From contig JAATFK010000247.1 in the NCBI GenBank assembly GCA_015655225.1, positions 1 through 7,128 on the forward strand: a stretch of DNA of 7,128 nucleotides, in the 5' to 3' direction. The stretch is from Solirubrobacterales bacterium. GTDB taxonomy: Bacteria > Actinomycetota > Thermoleophilia > Solirubrobacterales > Solirubrobacteraceae. The notes beneath the pieces were generated by a model. The model was not told where the DNA came from. It searched no databases and worked only from the letters and a program-made list of their open reading frames with translations. Below, one piece after another: positions 1-5,216 of this stretch (within the stretch, counting starts at the first letter, position 1; each line of letters starts with the position of its first letter). The position numbers were made by a program, and so were the translations under genes.

Positions 1-417
1 CAGACGGTCGCCGACGACGACGACCCCAACGCCGCCGCCGTCGAGGAGAACCTGCGCCGGCTCGACGCGGCGGGCATCGAGGTGGTCGAGCTGGAGTTGC
101 TCCCGCGCACGCGGCGCGAGAGCGGCGAGACGGTCGCGATCCCGTACCTCAACTTCTATCTCTGCAACGGCGGGGCGATCGTCCCGCTCGCCGGGCTCGA
201 TCACGACATGGACGACGAGGCCCTCACGCGGCTGCGCGCGCTGCTGCCCGGGCGCGAGGTCGTCGGCGTCCCCGCGCGCGTGCTGGCGCTCGGCGGCGGC
301 GGCGTGCACTGCATCACCCAGCAGGTCCCGGCGAACCGCTCGGCCAGGGGCCTCGCGGTTCGGTCGGAAGGACTCGCCCAGGGGGCTCGTCCTTCCAGCG
401 GGGGAGGCAGGCCATGA
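1..417 (+). CDS. aguA: Agmatine deiminase, C-terminal part (5' end outside window)
   Basis: Agmatine deiminase (agmatine iminohydrolase, guanidino-modifying enzyme superfamily) converts agmatine to N-carbamoylputrescine and ammonia in the cytoplasm, the second step of the arginine-to-putrescine route. The reading frame is open from base 1, and the residues before the first Met (base 82) already fit the family, so the true start lies upstream. Visible family signatures are PYLNFYLCNGGAIVP, the PGREVVGVPAR segment and GGGGVHCITQQ, whose Cys (codon 310-312) is the expected catalytic nucleophile. Family members usually end within a few residues of this motif. Here about 27 extra residues follow (roughly from NRSARGL), and nearly all come from an 80-bp repeat copy (338-417). 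The stop overlaps an ATG at 414 as ATGA. The next full gene encodes the following enzyme of the pathway, which supports the assignment. Confidence 0.93.
   Translation, partial: QTVADDDDPNAAAVEENLRRLDAAGIEVVELELLPRTRRESGETVAIPYLNFYLCNGGAIVPLAGLDHDMDDEALTRLRALLPGREVVGVPARVLALGGGGVHCITQQVPANRSARGLAVRSEGLAQGARPSSGGGRP
366..396 (+). other. Stem-loop in repeat copy 1
   Basis: GGAAGGAC (366-373) pairs perfectly with GTCCTTCC (389-396). After a 2x2 internal loop, GCCC (376-379) pairs with GGGC (383-386) around an AGG loop. The hairpin lies inside the last codons of aguA, just upstream of the GGGGGAGG tract and the ATG at 414. No T-run follows, so a simple intrinsic terminator is unlikely. An effect on translation of the following start or on mRNA stability is possible but only inferred. 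Confidence 0.7.
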
Positions 418-497
418 GCTCGGCCGGGGGCCTCGCGGTTCGGTCGGAAGAACTCGCCCAGGGGGCTCGTTCTTCCGGCGGGGGAGACAGGCTGTGA
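414..497 (+). CDS. 27-codon mini-ORF bridging aguA and aguB
   Basis: The ATG at 414 overlaps the aguA stop (ATGA), has GGGGGAGG 6 nt upstream, and opens a frame of 27 codons ending at TGA 495-497. That stop overlaps the aguB GTG start (GTGA). The peptide begins MSSAGGLAVRSEELAQ and ends GGGDRL; it is Gly/Ser/Ala-rich with no recognisable domain, signal or membrane segment. It is almost wholly encoded by repeat copy 2. If translated, it would carry ribosomes from the aguA stop to the aguB start, a translational relay. It may have no function as a peptide. I do not recognise it as a known gene; the evidence is only the RBS and the two exact overlaps. Confidence 0.35.
   Translation: MSSAGGLAVRSEELAQGARSSGGGDRL
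446..476 (+). other. Stem-loop in repeat copy 2, with compensatory base change
   Basis: GGAAGAAC (446-453) pairs perfectly with GTTCTTCC (469-476), with the same inner GCCC/GGGC helix as copy 1. Relative to copy 1, G371 became A451 and its partner C391 became T471, so a G-C pair became A-T with pairing kept. A C-G pair (C445-G477) also extends this stem, where copy 1 has C365 opposite A397. The stem ends 3 nt before the Shine-Dalgarno tract of aguB. Confidence 0.72.
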
Positions 498-1498
498 GCA
501 GGTACGAGCTGATCGAGGCGACCGGCGCGCCGCTGCCGTCGCCGGCTCGCGTCGAGCGCCCGGACGGGACCGCCGCGCGCCGCGCGCCGTTCCGGATCGC
601 CCTCGTCCAGCAGCGCTGGCACCCCGATCCCGTTGCGCACGAGGCGGCGCTGGCGGACGGGATCCGGCTCGCGGCCGCGCGCGGTGCCCGGCTCGTCTGC
701 CTCCAGGAGCTGACGCTCTCGCCCTACTTCGCGACCACGCCCGACGCCCTCGACGAGGCGAGCGCCCTCGCGGAGGCGATCCCCGACGGCGCCACGACCC
801 GCTTCGCCCAGCGGCTGGCGGCCGAGACCGGCGTCCACGTCCACGCCTCGCTCTACGAGCGCGCGCCCGAGCCCGGCGATCCTCGCGGCTTCAACACCGC
901 GATCGTCGTCGCGCCCGATGGCGGCGTCGTGGCGCGCACCCGCAAGCTCCACATCCCCGTCACCGCGGGCTACTACGAGGATCGCTACTTCCGCCCCGGA
1001 CCGGCCGGCCCGACCACCGGCGCCGCGCCCGAAGGCCCCGCCACGCCCTTCCCGGTGCTCACCCTCGGCGACGCCCGCCTTGGCTTCCCGACCTGCTGGG
1101 ACCAGTGGTTCCCGGAGCTGGCCCGCGCGTACTCGCTCGCCGGCGCCGAGGTGATCGTCTACCCGACCGCGATCGGCTCCGAGCCCGACCACCCCGGCTT
1201 CGACACCGAGCCGCTGTGGGAGCGCGTGATCGTCGGCAACGGGATCGCCAACGGGACCTTCATGGTCGCCGTCAACCGGATCGGCGTCGAGGCGCCGCTG
1301 ACCTTCTACGGCTCGAGCTTCGTGAGCGATCCGTACGGGCGCGTGCTGGTCCAGGCGCCGCGCGACCGCCCCGCCGTGCTGGTCGCCGACCTCGACCTCG
1401 ACCAGCGCGCCGACTGGCTCGCGCTCTTCCCCTTCCTGAGCACTCGGCGCCCCGACGCTTACGGGCCGCTCACCGAGCGTCAGACGAACGACCGCTAG
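494..1498 (+). CDS. aguB: N-carbamoylputrescine amidohydrolase (nitrilase superfamily)
   Basis: This cytoplasmic carbon-nitrogen hydrolase should cleave N-carbamoylputrescine to putrescine, CO2 and ammonia, completing the agmatine-to-putrescine route begun by the upstream deiminase. The nitrilase Glu-Lys-Cys triad is clear: E72 in LQELTLSPYF, K151 in TRKLHIP, and C201 in FPTCWDQWFPE. The motifs GYYEDRYFRPG, NRIGVE and FYGSSFVSDP are typical of the CPA branch. The chosen GTG start at 494 has GGGGGAG about 7 nt upstream and overlaps the preceding stop. It gives 334 residues, with about 32 residues before the usual family beginning (FRIALVQQRW). That proline- and arginine-rich extension is longer than in most relatives, which run near 290-300 residues, and no better in-frame start with an RBS was seen. 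Adjacency to aguA strongly supports the substrate assignment over other nitrilases. Confidence 0.94.
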   Translation: MSRYELIEATGAPLPSPARVERPDGTAARRAPFRIALVQQRWHPDPVAHEAALADGIRLAAARGARLVCLQELTLSPYFATTPDALDEASALAEAIPDGATTRFAQRLAAETGVHVHASLYERAPEPGDPRGFNTAIVVAPDGGVVARTRKLHIPVTAGYYEDRYFRPGPAGPTTGAAPEGPATPFPVLTLGDARLGFPTCWDQWFPELARAYSLAGAEVIVYPTAIGSEPDHPGFDTEPLWERVIVGNGIANGTFMVAVNRIGVEAPLTFYGSSFVSDPYGRVLVQAPRDRPAVLVADLDLDQRADWLALFPFLSTRRPDAYGPLTERQTNDR

Positions 1499-1555
1499 GA
1501 GCGCGCGAGCGCCAAATCTCTCACCCGAAACGCCGCGATCGCCGATGAGCAGGGC

Positions 1556-2095
1556 GTGAAAGGCATCATCTTCAATTTGTTGGAGGAGATCGTCGTCCGC
1601 GATCACGGTGAGGACGCGTGGGATCTCCTGCTCGACCGCGCCGGGGTCGACGGCATCTACACCTCGCTCGGCAGCTACGCCGACGCGGATCTCGGCGCGC
1701 TGATGAACGCGACCGCCGAGACCGTCGGCCAGCCGACCGACGACGCCGTCCGCTGGTTCGGGCGCAACACGACGCCGCTGCTGCGCGTCCGCTACCCCGA
1801 CTTCTTCACCTGGCACACCGACGTGCGCGGCTTCGTCCTGTCGGTCAACGAGATCATCCATCCGGAGGTCCGCAAGCTCTACCCCGGCGCGGGGACCCCG
1901 AGCTTCGGGTTCGACGACTCCCACCCCGACCGCCTCGTGCTCGACTACCGCTCCGAGCGCCGCCTCTGCATGTTCGCCGAGGGGCTGCTGCTCGGTGCCG
2001 GCGACGTCTACGCGGAGGAGCTGTCGATCCACCAGCCGGTCTGCATGCGCCGGGGCGACGACCGATGTCAGATCGAGATCTCGTTCAAGCGCTAG
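1556..2095 (+). CDS. H-NOX (HNOB) heme-binding nitric oxide sensor, stand-alone
   Basis: This is a 179-residue single-domain heme protein of the H-NOX family, the bacterial relative of the soluble guanylate cyclase sensor domain. The MKGIIFNLLEE opening is canonical, so the GTG at 1556 is the start despite a weak RBS (AGCAGGG just upstream). The proximal heme ligand is H102 in NEIIHPEVRKLYPGA. The propionate-binding YxSxR motif is Y131-S133-R135 (YRSERR), and P115 matches the conserved heme-distorting proline. Position 140, a Tyr that binds O2 in the Thermoanaerobacter protein, is Phe (LCMFAEG), which predicts NO/CO binding without stable O2 binding. C138, C163 and C171, with H159 as a possible fourth ligand, resemble the Cys3His zinc/redox site of some H-NOX proteins. 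It overlaps the next gene by 31 nt, so the c-di-GMP enzyme is the probable partner. It starts 57 nt after aguB. Confidence 0.95.
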   Translation: MKGIIFNLLEEIVVRDHGEDAWDLLLDRAGVDGIYTSLGSYADADLGALMNATAETVGQPTDDAVRWFGRNTTPLLRVRYPDFFTWHTDVRGFVLSVNEIIHPEVRKLYPGAGTPSFGFDDSHPDRLVLDYRSERRLCMFAEGLLLGAGDVYAEELSIHQPVCMRRGDDRCQIEISFKR

Positions 2096-4092
2096 CGGAC
2101 GCGCGCGTCGTGCGCCTCGAACGCCGCCTCGCCCGCGAGCGCGCCGCGCGCCGCGAGGCCGAGGTGATCTCGGAGCGCTCGACGCGCCGGCTGGTCGACG
2201 AGCAGGAGCGGCTGCTGCTGCTGCGCACGGTCGGCCGCGCCGCCAACGAGGAGACGCTCGAACGCGCGCTCGCCCACACGCTCGCGACGATCTGCAGACA
2301 CGGCTCCTGGGCGCTCGGCCACGCCTGGCGGCTGCATCCCGACGGCGAGCTGCGCTCGACCGGCGAGTGGGTCGGCGCCGAGCGCTTCCCCGCCTTCCGC
2401 GAGGCGACCGAGGCGCTCACGCTGCGCGCGGGCGTCGGGCTGCCGGGCCGCGTCGTGAACCACCGCGGCGCCATCTGGCTGCGCGACTTCTCCGCCGTCC
2501 TGACGCTGCCGCGCGCCGAGGCGGCGGCCGCCGCCGGGCTCCGCACCGCGATCGGCTTCCCGATCATGAGCGGAAGCGACGTCGTCGGCGTGATCGAGCT
2601 GTTCACCCCGCGCATCCTGCCGCGCGACGCGGAGCTGCTGGAGCTGCTGGACCAGGTCGGGACCGAGCTGGGACGCTCGATCGAGCGTCAGCAGTCGGAG
2701 GAGCGGCTGCGCCACCAGGCAACGCACGACGCGCTCACGGGCCTGCCGAACCGCGTCATGATCCGCGACGCGCTGCACCGCGCGATCTCCCGCCTGCGGC
2801 GCGAGGACGACGAGTGCACGGCGGTCCTCTTCGTCGACCTCGACGGCTTCAAGGCGGTCAACGACACGCTCGGCCACGTCGCCGGCGACGCGATCCTGAA
2901 GGACGTCGCCGCGCGGCTGCGCACGAGCCTGCGGCCACACGACACGCTCGGGCGGCTCAGCGGCGACGAGTTCGTGATCGTCTGCGAGTCGCTTGCGAGC
3001 GAGCACGGGATCACGACGATCACCGAGCGCATCACCGACGCGATGCGCCCCCCGTTCGAGGTCGAGGACGAGCTGTTCAGCCTGACCGCCAGCATCGGCG
3101 TGACGGTCGCCCGTCCCGAGCGCGAGCCGGAGGAGCTGATCGCCGAGGCCGACACCGCGATGTACCGCGCCAAGCAGAGCGGCCGCGGGCACACCGAGGT
3201 CTACTCGGAGGACCTCGGCTCGCGGCTGCGGCGCCGCAACGAGCTGGAGCGGGCGCTGCGCGGCGCGGCCGCCGGCGACGAGCTCCGGGTCCACTACCAG
3301 CCCGAGGTCGACCTGCGCGGTGGACGGATCGTCGGCGTCGAGGCGCTCGTGCGCTGGGAGCGCCACGGCGCGATGGTGATGCCGGTCGAGTTCATCCCGC
3401 TCGCGGAGGAGAGCGGCCTGATCGTCGGGATCGGCGGCTGGGTGCTGGAGGAGGCCGCGCGCCAGGCACAGCGGTGGCGGGCGGATCCCGAGATCGCGAC
3501 GCCGCCGTGGACCTCGGTCAACCTGTCGGTCCGCCAGCTCGCCGATCCGGAGCTGCTGCGGCGCGTCGCGGACTCGCTCAGCGCCTACGGCGGCCACCCG
3601 TCCGAGCTGCTGCTGGAGGTGACCGAGAGCGTGATCCTGGAGGACGTCGACGCCGGCCTCGCGGTCCTCGCGGAGCTGCGCGCGCTCGGCACGTCGATCG
3701 CGATCGACGACTTCGGCACCGGCTACGCCTCGCTCTCCTACCTGCGCCGCTTCCCCGCCTCGGCGGTCAAGATCGACCGCTCGTTCATCGCGGCGCTCGA
3801 CGACCCGCGCACGCTCGCGATCGTGACCGCGATGGTCGAGCTGGCGCACGCGCTCGGGCTGACGCCGATCGCCGAGGGGATCGAGACGGCGCAGCAGCTC
3901 GCGACGTTGCGCGAGCTCGGCTGCGACCTCGGCCAGGGCTACTACTTCGCCCAGCCCCTGCCGGCGGACGAGCTGGCCCCGCTGCTGCGCGACCCCGACC
4001 AGTTCGCCGCGCTCGTCACCGGCGGGGTCGCGCCGGTCGCGCCGCCTGTGGCGGTCCACGCGCCGAGGCGCGCGCTGGCGCGTCGGCGTTAG
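2065..4092 (+). CDS. GAF-GGDEF-EAL cyclic-di-GMP synthase/phosphodiesterase, H-NOX-associated (HaCE-like)
   Basis: This 675-residue cytoplasmic protein has a charged coiled-coil-like stretch (about 12-50), a GAF domain (about 50-205), a GGDEF domain (about 215-380) and an EAL domain (about 390-645), then a basic Pro/Ala/Arg tail. The GGDEF domain starts with HDALTGLPNR and has the metal-binding FVDLDGFKAVND (D258). The signature is SGDEF (299-303) rather than GGDEF, and an RxxD inhibitory site (R290-D293) sits five residues upstream. In the EAL domain E426, N486, E518, D548, D549, K569, E604 and Q624 are all present, so c-di-GMP hydrolysis to pGpG is expected. No transmembrane segment is seen. 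The start is the ATG at 2065 (MSDRDLVQ), inside the H-NOX gene. Its RBS is weak, so translational coupling to H-NOX is likely; a GTG at 2110 is an alternative. By analogy with known HaCE proteins, H-NOX with bound NO probably tunes its activity. Confidence 0.93.
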   Translation: MSDRDLVQALADARVVRLERRLARERAARREAEVISERSTRRLVDEQERLLLLRTVGRAANEETLERALAHTLATICRHGSWALGHAWRLHPDGELRSTGEWVGAERFPAFREATEALTLRAGVGLPGRVVNHRGAIWLRDFSAVLTLPRAEAAAAAGLRTAIGFPIMSGSDVVGVIELFTPRILPRDAELLELLDQVGTELGRSIERQQSEERLRHQATHDALTGLPNRVMIRDALHRAISRLRREDDECTAVLFVDLDGFKAVNDTLGHVAGDAILKDVAARLRTSLRPHDTLGRLSGDEFVIVCESLASEHGITTITERITDAMRPPFEVEDELFSLTASIGVTVARPEREPEELIAEADTAMYRAKQSGRGHTEVYSEDLGSRLRRRNELERALRGAAAGDELRVHYQPEVDLRGGRIVGVEALVRWERHGAMVMPVEFIPLAEESGLIVGIGGWVLEEAARQAQRWRADPEIATPPWTSVNLSVRQLADPELLRRVADSLSAYGGHPSELLLEVTESVILEDVDAGLAVLAELRALGTSIAIDDFGTGYASLSYLRRFPASAVKIDRSFIAALDDPRTLAIVTAMVELAHALGLTPIAEGIETAQQLATLRELGCDLGQGYYFAQPLPADELAPLLRDPDQFAALVTGGVAPVAPPVAVHAPRRALARRR

Positions 4093-4100
4093 TCCTCTTT
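4061..4100 (+). terminator. Possible intrinsic terminator of the H-NOX/c-di-GMP operon
   Basis: CGCCGA (4061-4066) pairs with TCGGCG (4083-4088). After a two-G bulge, CGCGC (4069-4073) pairs with GCGCG (4078-4082) around a GCTG loop. The hairpin lies within the last codons of the EAL gene and is followed by TTAGTCCTCTTT, a pyrimidine-rich stretch that is T-rich for this genome. The imperfect T-tract makes this only a candidate. Confidence 0.4.
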
Positions 4101-4130
4101 CTGGCGATCCGACGCGACGCTGAATAGGGT
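4101..4130 (+). promoter_or_regulatory. Candidate promoter for the decapeptide-repeat protein gene
   Basis: TAGGGT at 4125-4130 fits the TANNNT-type -10 element common in actinobacteria, and the stretch 4121-4130 (TGAATAGGGT) is locally AT-richer than its surroundings. The -35 region around 4101-4107 (CTGGCGA) matches the consensus poorly. A start site near 4137 would leave a 5' leader of about 20 nt holding the AGGAGG at 4147-4152, which is 5 nt before the ATG at 4158. Confidence 0.35.
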
Positions 4131-4157
4131 GGGCGCCTCACACGACAGGAGGCCCAC

Positions 4158-5153
4158 ATGCTCAGCAGGGACAAGCTGCTGCATCCGGCGACCGTGATCG
4201 CGCTGGTCGCCCTCTTCGTCTCGCTCGGCGGCGCCAGCTACGCCGCCGTCACGATCGGGACTGGACAGATCCGCAACGGCGCGGTCACCGGAGCGAAGCT
4301 CTCGAAGGGCTCCGTCAGCGGCACGAAGCTGCGCAACGGAGCGGTGACGAACGCGAAGATCGGGCGCGGGGCGATCGGCGCCTCGAAGTTCGCCCGCGGC
4401 GCCGTCGGCGCGGCCGCGCTCGCCGGCAGAGCGGTCGGCAGCTCGGCGATCGCGCCGGGCGCGGTCGGCGCGACCGCGCTCGCGAACGGCAACGTCGGCA
4501 CGGCGAAGCTCGCCGACAGAGCGGTCACGTCCACGAGACTCGGCGACGGCTCGGTCACGAGCGGTCAGCTGCTCGACGGCGCCGTCACCAACTCGAAGCT
4601 GGGAAGCGGCTCGGTCACCAGCTCGAAGCTCGGCAGCGCGTCGGTCGGGACCAACAGCCTCGCCGACTCCGCCGTCACGACCGGGAAGCTGGCGGACACG
4701 GCGGTCACGACCGCGAAGATCGCCGACGGCTCGGTCAGCACCGCGAGACTGGCGCCGGGGGCGGCGGTCAGCGGCGTCGGGAGCGTCTTCCACACCAGCC
4801 TCACGCTGACCAGCGGTCAGAGCGGCGTGATCCTCCAGCAGGTCCCGTCGCTGGGGACGCTCGTAGCGAGCTGCGCCGCAGGTGTCACGACGACCCAGTG
4901 GAACAACGACACGAGCGGGACGATCGGCATCGAGTACGCCGGCGTGAACGCCCCCGGGACGGCGTTCGCCGACCACTTCAACCCGCCGAGCGGCGGGATG
5001 GTGCCGGCGAATCCGTCGGCGGGAGGCTCGCAGTCGCTGACCTGGCAGGTCAACGCCGGCGACGGCGCCGCCGCGCACGTCGCGACCGTCGAGGTCTCCG
5101 ACAGCGTCGCCGGGACCAGCTGCGTCGTCGTGGTGCAGTCGATCTCCAGCTGA
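4158..5153 (+). CDS. Exported decapeptide-repeat protein with C-terminal beta-rich domain
   Basis: This is a 331-residue protein with no enzymatic motif that I recognise. Residues 1-10 are polar and basic, and residues 11-30 form a hydrophobic segment ending SLGGASYAA, which could be a signal peptide (cleavage after an Ala near 28-30) or a membrane anchor. Residues 31-200 are seventeen back-to-back 10-residue units in strict register, consensus G-[AS]-V-[TG]-[ST]-x-K-[LI]-x-[DN]. Examples are GAVTNAKIGR, GSVTSSKLGS and TAVTTAKIAD. Residues 201-331 are rich in Ser, Thr, Gly and Val, with only two cysteines (C239 and C322), possibly a disulphide. Similar repeats occur in actinobacterial surface proteins and in fibre-like proteins, so an extended solenoid or trimeric stalk with a head domain is a reasonable guess. 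The ATG at 4158 has an ideal AGGAGG. Function is unknown; placement next to a c-di-GMP enzyme hints at a surface or biofilm role, but this is inference. Confidence 0.85.
   Translation: MLSRDKLLHPATVIALVALFVSLGGASYAAVTIGTGQIRNGAVTGAKLSKGSVSGTKLRNGAVTNAKIGRGAIGASKFARGAVGAAALAGRAVGSSAIAPGAVGATALANGNVGTAKLADRAVTSTRLGDGSVTSGQLLDGAVTNSKLGSGSVTSSKLGSASVGTNSLADSAVTTGKLADTAVTTAKIADGSVSTARLAPGAAVSGVGSVFHTSLTLTSGQSGVILQQVPSLGTLVASCAAGVTTTQWNNDTSGTIGIEYAGVNAPGTAFADHFNPPSGGMVPANPSAGGSQSLTWQVNAGDGAAAHVATVEVSDSVAGTSCVVVVQSISS
4248..4757 (+). repeat. Seventeen tandem 30-bp coding units (decapeptide array)
   Basis: Within the gene at 4158, codons 31-200 form seventeen consecutive 30-bp units with no insertion or deletion. 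The recurring core is GCGGTCAC(G/C)..., encoding [GARST]-[AS]-V-T. Central units (residues 71-110) have drifted to Gly/Ala in place of Thr/Lys, while the flanking units stay closer to the consensus. The units are diverged at the DNA level, so this is an old protein repeat and not a fresh microsatellite. Confidence 0.88.
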
Positions 5154-5160
5154 GCGCACA

Positions 5161-5190
5161 GGGGCGGCGGCGCGGCTGCGCCGCCGCCCC
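5161..5190 (+). terminator. Perfect 13-bp GC hairpin after the decapeptide-repeat gene
   Basis: The arm at 5161-5173 (GGGGCGGCGGCGC) is the exact reverse complement of 5178-5190, with a GGCT loop. It starts 7 nt after the stop codon at 5151-5153 and ends 26 nt before the next ATG (5217). The following GGTCCCTTCT is only weakly T-rich, so it may act as a hairpin terminator of the high-GC type, or block 3' degradation. Confidence 0.65.
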
Positions 5191-5216
5191 GGTCCCTTCT
5201 GGCAGCATGCCGCGCC

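Larger units (their letters stand above)
338..497 (+). repeat. Tandem direct repeat, 2 x 80 bp, each with stem-loop, RBS and stop/start overlap
   Basis: Copy 1 is 338-417 and copy 2 is 418-497. They match at 73 of 80 positions by hand alignment, with no gaps. Each copy begins with GCTCGGCC and contains a short GGCC-loop-GGCC palindrome, then a longer stem-loop, then a G-rich Shine-Dalgarno tract (GGGGGAGG at 400-407; GGGGGAG at 480-486). Each ends in a start codon overlapping a stop: ATGA at 414-417 and GTGA at 494-497. Read in the frame that ends at its own stop, both copies encode similar peptides (GLAVRSEGLAQGAR versus GLAVRSEELAQGAR). Because 80 is not a multiple of three, the second copy is read in a new frame relative to aguA. 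This could be a local duplication of a gene junction or two members of a dispersed intergenic repeat family; the window cannot separate these. Confidence 0.93.

Noticed and set aside
82..84. ATG-like internal start (GTG at 82) as the start of agmatine deiminase
   Set aside because: The frame is open to base 1 and upstream residues (AAVEENLRRLDAAGIEV) are typical of the family, so the gene is cut by the window edge.
338..497. CRISPR-like or rho-independent terminator reading of the tandem repeat
   Set aside because: Two 80-bp units with no spacer are not a CRISPR array, and neither stem-loop is followed by a T-tract.
1499..1555. Promoter or terminator in the aguB/H-NOX gap
   Set aside because: I see no convincing -10/-35 pair or hairpin in these 57 nt; H-NOX may be co-transcribed or driven by a promoter I cannot recognise.
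314..2032. Long minus-strand open frame (572 codons) opposite aguB and H-NOX
   Set aside because: It is antisense to two clear enzyme genes, has no recognisable domain, and is the kind of shadow frame that high-GC codon bias creates.
1618..2064. Upstream extension of the GAF-GGDEF-EAL frame to a Met at 1618
   Set aside because: The extra 149 residues are Arg/Pro-rich and lie wholly inside the H-NOX gene in another frame. The ATG at 2065 gives a normal domain start.
2092..4059. Long minus-strand open frame (655 codons) opposite the GGDEF-EAL gene
   Set aside because: Low-complexity Arg/Ala/Asp-rich shadow of a gene with complete domain signatures; no plausible RBS or family.
4158..5153. Phage tail fibre for the decapeptide-repeat protein
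   Set aside because: Repeats are similar in style, but there is an N-terminal export segment and no neighbouring phage gene.
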